From: Streptomyces sindenensis | GTDB lineage: Bacteria; Actinomycetota; Actinomycetes; Streptomycetales; Streptomycetaceae | NCBI RefSeq assembly: GCF_014649035.1 | Contig: NZ_BMSG01000003.1 | Location: 301,825 to 365,824 of the forward strand | DNA: 64,000 nucleotides | Direction: 5' to 3' | Shown here: positions 24,717-34,288 of the stretch, in pieces | Numbering within the stretch: the stretch's first letter is position 1 | Layout of the letters: the number at the start of each line of letters is the position of its first letter | Made by a program: the position numbers and the translations under genes | The notes under the pieces: generated by a model | Seen by the model: only the letters and a program-made list of their open reading frames with translations | Told to the model about the DNA's origin: nothing | Databases searched by the model: none

Positions 24717-25682
24717 TCAGCGGACCGGTGGCCGGCCGCCCACCGTGGCCACGGCCGCCGCCCCCGCCCGGCAGCCCTCGGCGGCTGCGGTCATCTCGTC
24801 CGCACCGGCCAGCAGGGCCGCCAGGAACCCGCCGGTGAACGCGTCGCCCGCACCCGTCGAGTCGACCGGTTCGGGCACCGGCGGGGCGGGAACGCGGCCC
24901 ATCACCTCACCCCCGGCCGCCACCACGGCTCCCCGCGCGCCCAGCGTCACGACGACGCGCGGAAACCACCGGCTCAACTCGGCCGCCGCGGCACCGGGTT
25001 CGGGCAGCCCGGTGAGCAGCCGGGCCTCGTCCGCGTTCGGCAGGAGCAGCTCCGCCCCCTCCGCGAACTCCAGGAACCGCTTCGGCCCCAGCTCCCCGAG
25101 AAACCCGGCCGACGCCGGGTCCACACTCACCGGAATCGACCGCTCCAGGGCGGTGCGCAGGGCGAGGAGAGCGGCGGCCCGGCTCACCTCGGCGAACAGG
25201 AGATAGCCGGAGAGGTGCAGGCGTCCGACACCGTCGAGCAGCGTGGGCGTGAAGTCCTCGACGGCCAGCCTCAGGACCGCCCCGCCGTCGGTCAGGAACG
25301 TACGCTCCGCCGCCGCGTCGACCAGGGCGATGACGGTTGCCGTCGGCACCTCGTCGTCCACCGCGAGGTGCGCCCGCACCCCCGCCGCCGTCAGCGCTTC
25401 CCGGTGCCAGTCGGCGGACTCCGCCCCCGCGCGGGCCAGCAGCCGGACCTCCGGACAGCCCGAACGCACCGCCCAGCAGGCGACGTTGGCCCCCGCGCCG
25501 CCCGGCAGGGTAAGGATCCGGGCCTTCGTGTCCGTACCGTGCGCGAGCGTCGACCCGTGCCGCGCCACCACATCGGTGACCACGTCCCCCACCACCAGCA
25601 GCCCACGGCCGACCTCCGGACGGCCCGCGGGGCCTCGGACGCCATGAAGGCTCGTCGGACCTTGGTCGCCGTGACGGTTCAC
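24717..25682 (-). CDS. psuK: PfkB-family sugar kinase, probable pseudouridine kinase
   Basis: This 321-residue ribokinase-type enzyme has the PfkB signature 1 region PGGAGANVACWAVRSG and signature 2 DSTGAGDAFTGGFLAAL, with the catalytic Asp in GAGD. Its GTG start (25682) overlaps the stop of the pseudouridine-phosphate glycosidase gene as GTGA. This tight coupling supports phosphorylation of pseudouridine to its 5'-phosphate, the substrate of the neighbour. Other sugars are possible from sequence alone. An internal start is also possible, since about 28 residues precede the conserved GLLVVGDVVTD. Confidence 0.85.
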   Translation of the reverse strand: MNRHGDQGPTSLHGVRGPAGRPEVGRGLLVVGDVVTDVVARHGSTLAHGTDTKARILTLPGGAGANVACWAVRSGCPEVRLLARAGAESADWHREALTAAGVRAHLAVDDEVPTATVIALVDAAAERTFLTDGGAVLRLAVEDFTPTLLDGVGRLHLSGYLLFAEVSRAAALLALRTALERSIPVSVDPASAGFLGELGPKRFLEFAEGAELLLPNADEARLLTGLPEPGAAAAELSRWFPRVVVTLGARGAVVAAGGEVMGRVPAPPVPEPVDSTGAGDAFTGGFLAALLAGADEMTAAAEGCRAGAAAVATVGGRPPVR

Positions 25683-26614
25683 TTGGTCTCCGCCGCCGCG
25701 GCGGCGATCCGCGCCGCGAGCGTCACGTTTCCGCGTACGGCCGCGAGGTTCGCCTCCAGCGACGCGCCGCCGGTCCGCCGCATCAGCTGGTCCAGCAGGA
25801 ACGGCGTGACGCCCTGCCCCGAGATGCCCCGTTCCCGGCACGCGTCCAGCGCCTCCGCCAGGACCCGGTCGTGCAGTGCCGGATCCAACTGATCCGCTTC
25901 CGGTACGGGGTTGGCGACGATCAGCGCGGACGCCGGCCCGCCCAGCGCCTCCCTCGCCCGGATCACCTCCACCACCTCGTCGGGGCCGTGCACCGTCCAG
26001 TCGACGGGTTCGCCGGAGCTGCTCAGATAGAACCCGGGGAAGTGCCCGGTGCCGTAACCGACGACACAGACGCCGAGGGTCTCCAGCCGCTGGAGGGTCG
26101 CCGGGACGTCGAGGATCGACTTCACCCCCGCGCAGACCACGGTGATCCGGGTGCCGGCGAGCAGCCGCAGATCGGCCGACTCGTCCTGGTCGGCGGCCCA
26201 CTCCCGGTGTACGCCGCCGAGCCCGCCCGTCGCGAAGACGCCGACGCCCGCCCGCGCTGCCAGGAACGCCGTCGCGGACACCGTCGTCGCCCCGCTCGCC
26301 CCGGCGGCGAGCGCCGGGGCGAGATCGCGGTGCCCCAGCTTGCGTACCGCGGGGTCCCCGGCGACCCGCTCCAACTGGTCCTCGCCGAGGCCCACATGGG
26401 CCCGGCCGTCGAGAACGGCGACGGTGGCCGGGACGGCTCCGGCGGACCGGACGAGCCCCTCCAGCTCCAGGGCCACGGTCAGGTTGCGGGGGCGCGGCAG
26501 ACCGTGCGCGATGATCGTCGACTCCAGCGCCACGACGGGCAGACCGGTACTCAGAGCCGCGCGCACCTCTGCCGAGAGGACCGGCTCGTAGGGTTCTGGT
26601 GAGTTCTGAGGCAT
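25679..26614 (-). CDS. psuG: Pseudouridine-5'-phosphate glycosidase
   Basis: The 311-residue enzyme cleaves pseudouridine 5'-phosphate to uracil and ribose 5-phosphate. Family motifs are clear: VALESTIIAHGLPRPRNL near the start, VSATAFLAARAGVGVFATGGLGGVHR in the middle, the catalytic-lysine region VVCAGVKSILD, and GQGVTPFLL near the end. Length is typical. ATG at 26614 has AGGGA upstream. It is coupled to the downstream PfkB kinase by GTGA, forming a two-gene RNA-base salvage operon. Confidence 0.95.
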   Translation of the reverse strand: MPQNSPEPYEPVLSAEVRAALSTGLPVVALESTIIAHGLPRPRNLTVALELEGLVRSAGAVPATVAVLDGRAHVGLGEDQLERVAGDPAVRKLGHRDLAPALAAGASGATTVSATAFLAARAGVGVFATGGLGGVHREWAADQDESADLRLLAGTRITVVCAGVKSILDVPATLQRLETLGVCVVGYGTGHFPGFYLSSSGEPVDWTVHGPDEVVEVIRAREALGGPASALIVANPVPEADQLDPALHDRVLAEALDACRERGISGQGVTPFLLDQLMRRTGGASLEANLAAVRGNVTLAARIAAAAAETK

Positions 26615-26718
26615 GACCCATCCCTGTCGCGGGCGGGAGGGGCGCAAACCACGGCCGGACGTTCTCCGGCGGGTCCTGGTCACCCGGTGGCCGGAAGCGG
26701 TCGCTAAGGTGACCGGCC

Positions 26719-27081
26719 ATGACGACAAACGACCAGGTCCCCGCCTCCTTCGCCGTGCACATCCCGGACGCCGAGCTCGTACCGGAGCCCCTCGATCCGG
26801 CGCAGATCGTCTCGGGCGATCCCGTGGTGACGGGCAAGGTGCTGTGGGAGTCGCCCGACGGCAAGCAGATCCGCGGCATCTGGCAGATCACGCCCGGCGT
26901 GGTGACCGACACCGAGGCGAACGAGCTGTTCGTGGTCGTCAGCGGCCGGGCGACGGTCGTGGTCGAGGGCGGGTCGACGCTGGAGATCGGCCCGGGGGAC
27001 GCCTGCGTCCTGCGCGAGGGCGACCGGACGACGTGGACCGTCCACGAGACGCTCCGCAAGGCGTACCACATCAGCGTGTGA
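26719..27081 (+). CDS. Cupin-domain protein (DUF861/ureidoglycine-aminohydrolase type)
   Basis: The 120-residue protein is one cupin barrel with GIWQITPGVVTDTEANELFVVVSGRATVVVEG and GDACVLREGDRTTWTVHETLRKAYHI. The E-L-F-V and TW-VHE segments resemble the DUF861 cupins. The usual metal-binding histidines of motif 1 are largely absent, so catalysis is doubtful. TAAGGT at 26705-26710 stands 8 nt before the ATG and could be the -10 of a leaderless transcript. Confidence 0.85.
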   Translation: MTTNDQVPASFAVHIPDAELVPEPLDPAQIVSGDPVVTGKVLWESPDGKQIRGIWQITPGVVTDTEANELFVVVSGRATVVVEGGSTLEIGPGDACVLREGDRTTWTVHETLRKAYHISV

Positions 27082-27154
27082 GTGCCGCGGTCTGCGACGG
27101 AGCGGCCGGGGCGGGGTCCCGAGGCAACGAGCGTCCGGACCTGCCGCGTGCGGG

Positions 27155-28438
27155 TCAGCCGCCGACCGCCCCCGCCTCCGGCCGCTGCCGCAGGCTCCGG
27201 CGCAGGGCGAGCGCGGCGACCGGCAGCAGCAGGGTCGCGCCGATCGCGTTGAGGGGGCCGTACCCCCACTGGGCGACGATCACTCCGGCCGTCGCCCCGC
27301 CGACGCCCGCTGCCGCGTTCATGGTCAGGTCCGACAGCCCCTGCACCGCCGCCTGGGCGGACCGCGGCACCGCGTCGGTGAGCAGCGCGGACCCGGCGAT
27401 CATCCCCGCCGACCAGCCGAGACCCAGCACGAAGAGGCCCGCCGCGGTCTGCCCGTGCCGTGGCCCGGCCGTGCCCGCGAGGAGCGCGGCGCAGCTCAGC
27501 AGTCCGACGGCGAGCCCGATCACGGTCAGCCGGCCGAACCGGTCGGCCAGCCACCCCATCACCGGCGAGAACGCGTACATGCCCGCGATGTGGCCGCTGA
27601 TGACGAGCCCGATCAGCTGGAGACCGGCGCCGTGCCGGCTCAGGTCGACCGGGGTCATCACCATGATCGACACCATGGCCGTGTGCGACATGGTGACCGT
27701 CACCAGGGCGAGCCGCGCCATCGGGGACGCGCGTACGGCGTCGATCCCGGCGCGCAGGGAGCGCTTCGCGGGCCCTGCCGGGCTCTCCGGGGCCAGGGCG
27801 CGGGCGGTGAGGAGCGGATCCGGGCGCAGTCCGAACGTCACGACGAGACCGGCGAGCAGAAAGACGGCGGCCGAGCAGAGGAACGGCCCCGCCGCCTCGG
27901 GCACCGGCGTACCCCGGAACAGCCGGCTCACCGGGGCCGAGATGTTGGGGCCGAGGACCGAGCCGATCGTGGTCGCCCAGACGACGGTGGAGATGGCCCG
28001 CCCCCGCCGTTCCGGCCCCACCAGGTCGGCCGCGGCGAACCGTGCCTGAAGACCGGCCAGCGCACCCGCGCCGAACCCGGTCATGCCGAGCAGCAACAGC
28101 GGGAAGCTCGGCAGCATGGTGGCCAGGACCACCAGGCCGCCGCCCAGCGCACCGATCAGATAGGCGAGACCCAGTCCGGACCGGCGGCCCCGGGAGGTCA
28201 TCAGGGTGGCCAGCGGCAGCGACAGCAGCGCCGTGCCGAGGACGGAGGCGGTCGGCGCGAGGCCGGACAGCGCCTCCGATCCGCTCACCTCGGCGGCGAG
28301 CATCGGGGCCAGGGCGACACCGATGGCCACGCCGAGGCCGCCGAGTATCTGGCTGACGACAAGGACGGCCGACGTCCGGCGCTGCAGAGCGGGCAGGCCG
28401 ACGGCCGGGGCCGGGGGGAGGGAGAGAGAACTCGTCAC
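27155..28438 (-). CDS. Major facilitator superfamily transporter
   Basis: The 427-residue protein has about 12 hydrophobic helices and the MFS loop 2-3 motif GTALLSLPLATLMTSRGRRSG. A repeat of that signature sits in the second half at VMGWLADRFGRLTVIG. Several glycine-rich helices are typical of drug or metabolite exporters. Substrate is not evident. Start is GTG at 28438. Confidence 0.9.
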   Translation of the reverse strand: MTSSLSLPPAPAVGLPALQRRTSAVLVVSQILGGLGVAIGVALAPMLAAEVSGSEALSGLAPTASVLGTALLSLPLATLMTSRGRRSGLGLAYLIGALGGGLVVLATMLPSFPLLLLGMTGFGAGALAGLQARFAAADLVGPERRGRAISTVVWATTIGSVLGPNISAPVSRLFRGTPVPEAAGPFLCSAAVFLLAGLVVTFGLRPDPLLTARALAPESPAGPAKRSLRAGIDAVRASPMARLALVTVTMSHTAMVSIMVMTPVDLSRHGAGLQLIGLVISGHIAGMYAFSPVMGWLADRFGRLTVIGLAVGLLSCAALLAGTAGPRHGQTAAGLFVLGLGWSAGMIAGSALLTDAVPRSAQAAVQGLSDLTMNAAAGVGGATAGVIVAQWGYGPLNAIGATLLLPVAALALRRSLRQRPEAGAVGG

Positions 28439-28678
28439 CGGCGCAGTGTGTCACCGCTCGGCCGCCGCCGTGCACCCGGACGGGTGAACGCCTCACGGGT
28501 TGAGCACGACTATCAGGACGGAACACGCCGCGGCCGTGAGCGTGTTCGTCGCCACCGGTACCGCGCGGCCGGCCGGGAGCCGTCCCGCGATCGCGGAGCA
28601 CCCGGCGCCGCGCCGGCTTCGGGCGCCGGTGCCGGATCCGGCGGGCGGTGGCTCCGGTGACCCGGGCCGCCGAACCGT

Positions 28679-29236
28679 CTAGAACAGCGGCTGCGGCAGC
28701 ACCCCCTCCAGCGCCAGCAGTTGCCGCTTGGTCTCCAGACCCCCGCTGAATCCGCCCAGGCCCCCGTCGCTCTCGACCACCCGGTGGCACGGCACCACCA
28801 CCGGCAGCGGGTTGGCCCCCATGGCCGCGCCCACCGCCTGCGCCCCGTCCGGCCGGCCCACCCGAGCGGCCAGCTCGCCGTAACCGACGACCGTCCCGTA
28901 GGGCACCCCGGACGCCAGCTCGCGGAGCACCTCGCGGTGGAAGCCGGAGGTCAGCGACCAGTCCAGGGCGAGGCCCAGGTCCCGCGGCTCACCCGCGAAG
29001 TACGCCGCGAGCTCGCGTATCGGCTCGGCGAGCCGTGCCGAGCCGGGCGCCGCCACCGGCTCCGTGCCGAACCGGGTGCGCAACCGGTCGAGGGTCGCGT
29101 CCCGGACGGCGGGGCGGGCGTGGAAGGCCACGGTCACCAGGCCGGTCGCGGTCGCCGCGAGCAGCAGTGGGCCGATGCCGCTGTCCACGACATCCCACTC
29201 GACGGCCGGCTCCCCACCGACCCCGTAGCTGTTCAT
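28679..29236 (-). CDS. ogt: Methylated-DNA-protein cysteine methyltransferase
   Basis: This 185-residue suicide repair enzyme removes alkyl groups from O6-alkylguanine in DNA onto its own cysteine. The active site PVVVPCHRVV and the helix-turn-helix GTVVGYGELAARVGRP are present, with the end motif GLGGFSGGLETKRQLLALE. No Ada N-terminal domain is present, so it is of Ogt type. Start ATG 29236 is only 7 nt after the -10 of a RecA-independent damage promoter, so the mRNA is probably leaderless. Confidence 0.95.
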   Translation of the reverse strand: MNSYGVGGEPAVEWDVVDSGIGPLLLAATATGLVTVAFHARPAVRDATLDRLRTRFGTEPVAAPGSARLAEPIRELAAYFAGEPRDLGLALDWSLTSGFHREVLRELASGVPYGTVVGYGELAARVGRPDGAQAVGAAMGANPLPVVVPCHRVVESDGGLGGFSGGLETKRQLLALEGVLPQPLF

Positions 29237-29243
29237 GCCGACC

Positions 29244-29266
29244 ACCGTACGGCCCGCCACTGACAG
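29244..29266 (-). promoter_or_regulatory. PafBC-type DNA-damage promoter of ogt
   Basis: On the minus strand, CTGTCAGTG (29266-29258), 8 nt, then TACGGT (29249-29244) matches the mycobacterial RecA-NDp consensus TTGTCRGTG-N8-TAnnnT with one mismatch. The -10 ends 7 nt before the ATG. Confidence 0.7.
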
Positions 29267-29320
29267 CGACGGGCCGTACGGCCGAAAGACGCCGAGGGGC
29301 GGGCCCGCCCCTCCGCCGCG

Positions 29321-30208
29321 TCAGCTCGTCGCGTCGCGCACCACGTCGGGGAAGTTGGTGATGATGCCGTCGACCCCGTAGTCACGGACCTTCACCGCGT
29401 CCGCCGCCTTGTTGACCGTCCACGTGTTCACCCGCAGACGCTTGCCGTGCGGGCCCTTGAGCCGCTGGACGGCCGCCACGTAGTCGGCGCCGATCGTCGC
29501 GTACGACGGGTTGATCTGGTCGGTGAACTCCGCGTACGAGGGCAGGTCCGCCACCGCCGGGGTGCCCAGGAAGCCGGTCGTGATGTCGGGGCGGAGTTCG
29601 TGCACCTTCTTCACGCTGTCGGCGCCGAAGCTCTGGATGACCAGCCGGTCCCGCACGTGGGAGCGGTCCAGCCACCCCGACCGGCCCAGCGTCCGGATGA
29701 TGTCCCGCTCGATGCCCGGGTAGGTCGCCGGGCTCTTGATCTCCAGGAGCAGCTTCTGCCGGTTGCGCTCCAGGCGGTGCAGGAACTGGGTGAGCGTCGG
29801 GATCCGGGCCCCGGTGAACTGCTCCCCGAACCAGCTGCCCGCGTCGAGTTTCGCCAGCTCCGCCGCGGTGAAGTCCTTGACCGCCCACGGAGCCCGGTCG
29901 GGGAAGACCTCCTCGACGTCCGTCGTGCGCTTCAGGCCGGTGTCGTGCAGCACGACGAGCACACCGTCACGGCTGCGGTGGACGTCGTTCTCGACCCAGT
30001 CGATACCGAGCGCGTCCGCGGCGTCGACGGCGGCGAGGGTGTTCTCCGGCGCGTAGCCCGACGCCCCCCGGTGGGCCACGACGACCGGGGCCGCCCGCTG
30101 CGCGGAGACCTGGTCCGGGGCCTCGGGCCGGTCGGCGGGCAGCAGCAGGGCGCCGGCGCCGAGCAGGGCGGCGGCCGTGGCGGAGGCGGTTGCGGTGCGG
30201 ACGAACAC
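29321..30208 (-). CDS. Secreted glycerophosphodiester phosphodiesterase
   Basis: The 295-residue enzyme has an N-terminal signal peptide (residues 1 to about 35) and the GDPD core. VVVAHRGASGYAPENTLAAVDAA carries the catalytic HR and Glu, and WVENDVHRSRDGVLVVLHD carries the metal ligand and second histidine. The family hydrolyses glycerophosphodiesters to glycerol 3-phosphate and an alcohol, here outside the cell. It starts with GTG at 30208 behind GAGGAG. Confidence 0.93.
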   Translation of the reverse strand: MFVRTATASATAAALLGAGALLLPADRPEAPDQVSAQRAAPVVVAHRGASGYAPENTLAAVDAADALGIDWVENDVHRSRDGVLVVLHDTGLKRTTDVEEVFPDRAPWAVKDFTAAELAKLDAGSWFGEQFTGARIPTLTQFLHRLERNRQKLLLEIKSPATYPGIERDIIRTLGRSGWLDRSHVRDRLVIQSFGADSVKKVHELRPDITTGFLGTPAVADLPSYAEFTDQINPSYATIGADYVAAVQRLKGPHGKRLRVNTWTVNKAADAVKVRDYGVDGIITNFPDVVRDATS

Positions 30209-30439
30209 GGGGACTCCTCACGTCGGGAGTGTGCGGACACGCAGAGAGTGACAGCGGCCCGCCAACGCCCGGCGGGGCGGCGATGGCCGTGAAATGAACG
30301 GAACCTTCGGTCCAGAGGACCACCACCGCGGCACGGCCCGCGACCGTGCCGATAAAATGCGCCTTCTTTTGTCTGTCTGCCGGGACTCGCCCCTTGGGGA
30401 CCCTCCTCGACCCCGGGCATTCTCGAAGGGCGCACACGC

Positions 30440-31270
30440 ATGCAAGGAACAGTCGACGGATTCACCTACGGCCTGGTGACCCCGGTCGCGGCGTTCCTCA
30501 TGGCCGCGCTGGGAGCCGCCCTCGGACTCCGCTGCACCACCCGGTCCCTTCACACGACACGCTCCTGTCGCATCGGCTGGCTGGCGCTGGGCTCGCTGTC
30601 CATCGGCTCCGGGGTGTGGACCATGCACTTCATCGCGATGACCGGCTTCACCGTCCGGGAGACGCCGATCTCCTACGACAAGCCCCTCACCTTCGCCGGC
30701 CTGGCCGTGGCCGTCGTGATGATCGGCATCGGCATCTTCATTGTGGGATACCGGGGCGCGACCCGCATGGCGTTGATCACGGGCGGCACCATCACCGGTC
30801 TCGGCATCGCCTCGATGCACTATCTCGGCATGGCGGGCATGCGCCTGGCCGCACACCTCGCGTACGACACGCCCCTCGTCGTCCTCTCGGTGCTGATCGC
30901 CGGGGGCGCAGCCACGGGCGCGCTGTGGGCGGCCGTCACCCTGAGCGGAGCCCTCTCCGGCCTCGGCGCGAGCATCCTGATGGCCGTCGCGGTGACCGGG
31001 ATGCACTACACCGGCATGGCGGCGCTCGACGTGCACCTGCACCTGCCGCCCACCCTGCCGGCCGACCTGGCCGACGTCCTGCCCCGCGACCGGCCCGCCG
31101 AGATCATCGGCCCGATGCTGGCAGGACCCGCCTGCTTCCTGCTCCTCGCCGCCGTCGTGCTGCTGTTCGACCCGAGGGCGATGACGGGCGGCCCCGGCCC
31201 GTACCCGCGGGCCGGACACCGCCCGCGGAGCATGGTCCGCGAGGGCGCGGCACGGGCCCGGTACCGCTGA
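30440..31270 (+). CDS. MHYT-domain integral membrane sensor
   Basis: This 276-residue protein has seven hydrophobic helices and three metal-site motifs: TMHFIAMTG, SMHYLGMAG and GMHYTGMAA. MHYT domains are proposed to sense oxygen, CO or NO through bound copper. No output domain (GGDEF/EAL) is fused; the C-terminus is a short basic tail, so signalling must be through partners. Its 230-bp upstream region contains the AT-rich GATAAAATG near 30350 that could be a promoter element. Confidence 0.88.
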   Translation: MQGTVDGFTYGLVTPVAAFLMAALGAALGLRCTTRSLHTTRSCRIGWLALGSLSIGSGVWTMHFIAMTGFTVRETPISYDKPLTFAGLAVAVVMIGIGIFIVGYRGATRMALITGGTITGLGIASMHYLGMAGMRLAAHLAYDTPLVVLSVLIAGGAATGALWAAVTLSGALSGLGASILMAVAVTGMHYTGMAALDVHLHLPPTLPADLADVLPRDRPAEIIGPMLAGPACFLLLAAVVLLFDPRAMTGGPGPYPRAGHRPRSMVREGAARARYR

Positions 31271-31280
31271 GCCGAGGCCG

Positions 31281-31303
31281 TTGTCAGTGGCGGGCCGTAC
31301 GGT
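31281..31303 (+). promoter_or_regulatory. PafBC-type DNA-damage promoter of uvrB
   Basis: TTGTCAGTG (31281-31289), 8 nt, TACGGT (31298-31303) is an exact match to the RecA-NDp consensus TTGTCRGTG-N8-TAnnnT. The -10 ends 6 nt before the ATG at 31310, so the transcript should be leaderless. Confidence 0.85.
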
Positions 31304-31309
31304 GGTTGC

Positions 31310-33451
31310 ATGCGGCCCGTTTCCAAGATCGAACGTTCGGTGCGGCCTTTCGAGGTCGTCAGTCCCTACCAGCCCAGCGGCGACCAGCCGACGGCCATCG
31401 CCGAGCTGGAGCGGCGTATCCGCGCCGATGAGAAGGACGTCGTCCTGCTCGGCGCGACCGGCACCGGCAAGTCGGCGACGACCGCCTGGATGATCGAGAA
31501 GCTGCAGCGCCCCACCCTGGTGATGGCGCCCAACAAGACGCTCGCCGCCCAGCTGGCCAACGAGTTCCGTGAGCTCCTCCCGAACAACGCGGTGGAGTAT
31601 TTCGTCTCGTACTACGACTACTACCAGCCCGAGGCGTACGTCCCCCAGTCGGACACCTACATCGAGAAGGACTCCTCCATCAACGAGGAGGTCGAGCGGC
31701 TGCGCCACTCCGCGACGAACTCGCTGCTCACCCGGCGCGATGTCGTCGTCGTCGCCTCCGTCTCCTGCATCTACGGCCTCGGCACGCCCCAGGAGTACGT
31801 GGACCGCATGGTCCAGCTCAAGGTCGGCGAGGAGATCGACCGCGACCAGCTGCTGCGCCGCTTCGTCGAGATGCAGTACACCCGCAACGACCTGGCGTTC
31901 ACCCGCGGCACCTTCCGGGTCCGGGGCGACACCATCGAGATCTTCCCGGTCTACGAGGAGCTCGCCGTCCGCATCGAGATGTTCGGCGACGAGATCGAGA
32001 ACCTCTCCACGCTCCACCCGCTCACCGGCGAGATCATCAGCGAGGACCCCACGGTCCACGTCTTCCCCGCGAGCCACTACGTCGCCGGGCCCGAGCGCAT
32101 GGAGCGGGCCGTCAGCGGCATCGAGCAGGAGCTGGAGCAGCGCCTGGCCGAGCTGGAGAAGCAGGGCAAGATGCTGGAGGCCCAGCGCCTGCGTATGCGC
32201 ACCACGTACGACATCGAGATGCTCCGCCAGATCGGCACCTGCTCCGGCGTCGAGAACTACTCGATGCACTTCGACGACCGCGCGCCCGGCACCGCCCCCA
32301 ACACCCTCCTCGACTACTTCCCGGACGACTTCCTGCTCGTCCTGGACGAGTCCCACGTCACCGTCCCGCAGATCGGCGCGATGTACGAGGGCGACGCCTC
32401 CCGCAAGCGGACCCTCGTCGACCACGGCTTCCGGCTGCCCTCCGCCATGGACAACCGGCCGCTGAAGTGGGAGGAGTTCCTGAAGCGGATCGACCAGACC
32501 GTGTACCTCTCCGCCACCCCGGGGAAGTACGAGCTCTCGCGCGGCGACGGCTTCGTCGAGCAGATCATCCGCCCCACCGGCCTCGTCGACCCCGAGGTCG
32601 TCGTCAAGCCCACCGAGGGCCAGATCGACGACCTGGTCCACGAGATCCGCGCGCGCACCGAGCGCGACGAGCGGGTCCTGGTCACCACGCTCACCAAGAA
32701 GATGGCCGAGGACCTCACCGACTATTTCCTGGAGCTCGGCATCCAGGTCCGCTATCTGCACAGCGACGTCGACACCCTGCGCCGCATCGAGCTGCTGCGC
32801 GAGCTGCGCTCCGGCGAGTACGACGTGCTCGTCGGCATCAACCTCCTGCGCGAGGGCCTCGACCTTCCCGAGGTGTCCCTCGTGGCCATCCTCGACGCCG
32901 ACAAGCAGGGCTTCCTGCGCTCGGGCACCTCGCTCATCCAGACCATCGGCCGCGCCGCACGTAACGTCTCCGGCCAGGTCCACATGTACGCCGACAAGGT
33001 CACCCCCGCCATGGAGCAGGCGATCGACGAGACGAACCGGCGCCGCGAGAAGCAGATCGCGTACAACACCGAGCGGGGCATCGACCCGCAGCCGCTGCGC
33101 AAGAAGATCAACGACATCGTCGCGACCATCGCCCGCGAGGAGATCGACACCGAACAGCTCCTCGGCACCGGCTACCGGCAGGGCAAGGAGACCAAGGCCC
33201 CGGTCCCGGCGCTCGGCGGCAAGGCGGCCAAGGGCGGGACGAAGGGGGCGGCGAAGGGCAAGGCCGCCAAGCCCGGCGCGGTGACCGGGGACCGCCCCGC
33301 GACCGAGCTGGCCGGGATCATCGAGGAGATGACCGACCGGATGCGGGCCGCCGCCGCGGATCTGCAGTTCGAGGTCGCCGCCCGGCTGCGCGACGAGGTC
33401 GGCGAACTGAAGAAGGAACTGCGCCAGATGAAGGAAGCGGGCATGGCCTGA
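31310..33451 (+). CDS. uvrB: Excinuclease ABC subunit B
   Basis: The 713-residue helicase-like damage verifier of nucleotide-excision repair. The P-loop [11 protein letters not shown], the beta-hairpin [28 protein letters not shown] (motif II), and the helicase motif VI region TIGRAARN are intact. The C-terminal UVR motif that binds UvrC is present ([31 protein letters not shown]). A Lys/Ala/Gly-rich linker of about 35 residues precedes the UVR domain, common in Streptomyces. Start ATG at 31310 has no ribosome-binding site, agreeing with leaderless transcription. Confidence 0.98.
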   Translation: MRPVSKIERSVRPFEVVSPYQPSGDQPTAIAELERRIRADEKDVVLLGATGTGKSATTAWMIEKLQRPTLVMAPNKTLAAQLANEFRELLPNNAVEYFVSYYDYYQPEAYVPQSDTYIEKDSSINEEVERLRHSATNSLLTRRDVVVVASVSCIYGLGTPQEYVDRMVQLKVGEEIDRDQLLRRFVEMQYTRNDLAFTRGTFRVRGDTIEIFPVYEELAVRIEMFGDEIENLSTLHPLTGEIISEDPTVHVFPASHYVAGPERMERAVSGIEQELEQRLAELEKQGKMLEAQRLRMRTTYDIEMLRQIGTCSGVENYSMHFDDRAPGTAPNTLLDYFPDDFLLVLDESHVTVPQIGAMYEGDASRKRTLVDHGFRLPSAMDNRPLKWEEFLKRIDQTVYLSATPGKYELSRGDGFVEQIIRPTGLVDPEVVVKPTEGQIDDLVHEIRARTERDERVLVTTLTKKMAEDLTDYFLELGIQVRYLHSDVDTLRRIELLRELRSGEYDVLVGINLLREGLDLPEVSLVAILDADKQGFLRSGTSLIQTIGRAARNVSGQVHMYADKVTPAMEQAIDETNRRREKQIAYNTERGIDPQPLRKKINDIVATIAREEIDTEQLLGTGYRQGKETKAPVPALGGKAAKGGTKGAAKGKAAKPGAVTGDRPATELAGIIEEMTDRMRAAAADLQFEVAARLRDEVGELKKELRQMKEAGMA

Positions 33452-33480
33452 TCCCGACGTCCGATCCCGCTGTCGACCGA

Positions 33481-33505
33481 CGGTGCCGGGCCGCTCCCGG
33501 CACCG
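33481..33505 (+). terminator. Hairpin after uvrB
   Basis: CGGTGCCGGG and CCCGGCACCG form a perfect 10-bp stem with a 5-nt loop, 30 nt after the uvrB stop. Confidence 0.7.
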
Positions 33506-33666
33506 CCGACCGACACCGTTTCCACCGCACCGGGCGGGCCGCGCCGGGTGTGTTGCAAGACCGACACAAAAACGGACCGAACCTGCTGCCGCCCGGGGTG
33601 GAATGCGTAGGGTGCGGGGAAACCGCACACGGATGGCTGCGGGGCAATGCCGAGAGGGGACAGCGC

Positions 33667-34245
33667 GTGACGGTCAATATGACCAAGGGTCAGGCCATCA
33701 GCCTGGAGAAGAGCGACGGGGGAACCCTGACCGCGGTACGGATGGGGCTCGGCTGGCAGGCGGCTCCGCGCCGTGGCCTGTTCGGTTCGCGCACCCGCGA
33801 GGTCGACCTGGACGCCTCGGCGGTGCTCTTCGCCGACAAGCAGCCCGTCGACGTCGTGTTCTTCCGCCACCTCGTCAGCGACGACGGCTCGGTCAAGCAC
33901 ACCGGTGACAACCTCGTCGGCGGCGCCGGCTCCGGCGGCGACGACGAGGCGATCCTGGTCGACCTCCAGCGCGTTCCGGTCCACATCGACCAGATCGTCT
34001 TCACGGTGAACTCCTTCACCGGGCAGACGTTCCAGGAGGTCCAGAACGCCTTCTGCCGCATCGTCGACGAGACCAACGGCCAGGAGCTCGCCCGGTACAC
34101 GCTCGACGGCGGCGGCCAGTACACCGCCCAGATCATGGCGAAGGTGCACCGCGCGGGCAGCGGCTGGAAGATGACGGCCCTCGGGAACCCGGCCAACGGC
34201 CGCACCTTCCAGGACCTGATGCCGTCGATCCTCCCGCACCTGTAG
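33667..34245 (+). CDS. TerD-family protein
   Basis: This 192-residue protein has the TerD/CABP core: GGTLTAVRMGLGW, REVDLDASAVLFADKQPVDVVFFRHL, GDDEAILVDLQRVPVHIDQIVFTVN and RIVDETNGQELARYTL. The conserved acidic residues bind calcium in related proteins. TerD proteins are linked to tellurite, phage and stress resistance and occur in several copies in Streptomyces. Start GTG 33667 has GAGAGGGGA upstream. A second TerD-type gene and a TerC gene follow. Confidence 0.92.
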   Translation: MTVNMTKGQAISLEKSDGGTLTAVRMGLGWQAAPRRGLFGSRTREVDLDASAVLFADKQPVDVVFFRHLVSDDGSVKHTGDNLVGGAGSGGDDEAILVDLQRVPVHIDQIVFTVNSFTGQTFQEVQNAFCRIVDETNGQELARYTLDGGGQYTAQIMAKVHRAGSGWKMTALGNPANGRTFQDLMPSILPHL

Positions 34246-34288
34246 GGCCGGGACCTGTCCGGGTTCCGGCCCGGCAGCGGAACAGGCG

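Noticed and set aside
24717..28790. A 1357-codon open frame on the minus strand
   Set aside because: Only its last 321 codons (the PfkB kinase) have family features. The rest lies antisense or out of frame to psuG, the cupin and MFS genes and reflects high GC.
31333..31345. LexA/SOS box CGAACGTTCG near the uvrB start
   Set aside because: It lies inside the coding sequence and lacks the 4-nt spacer of the actinobacterial SOS box; the PafBC-type promoter explains damage control better.
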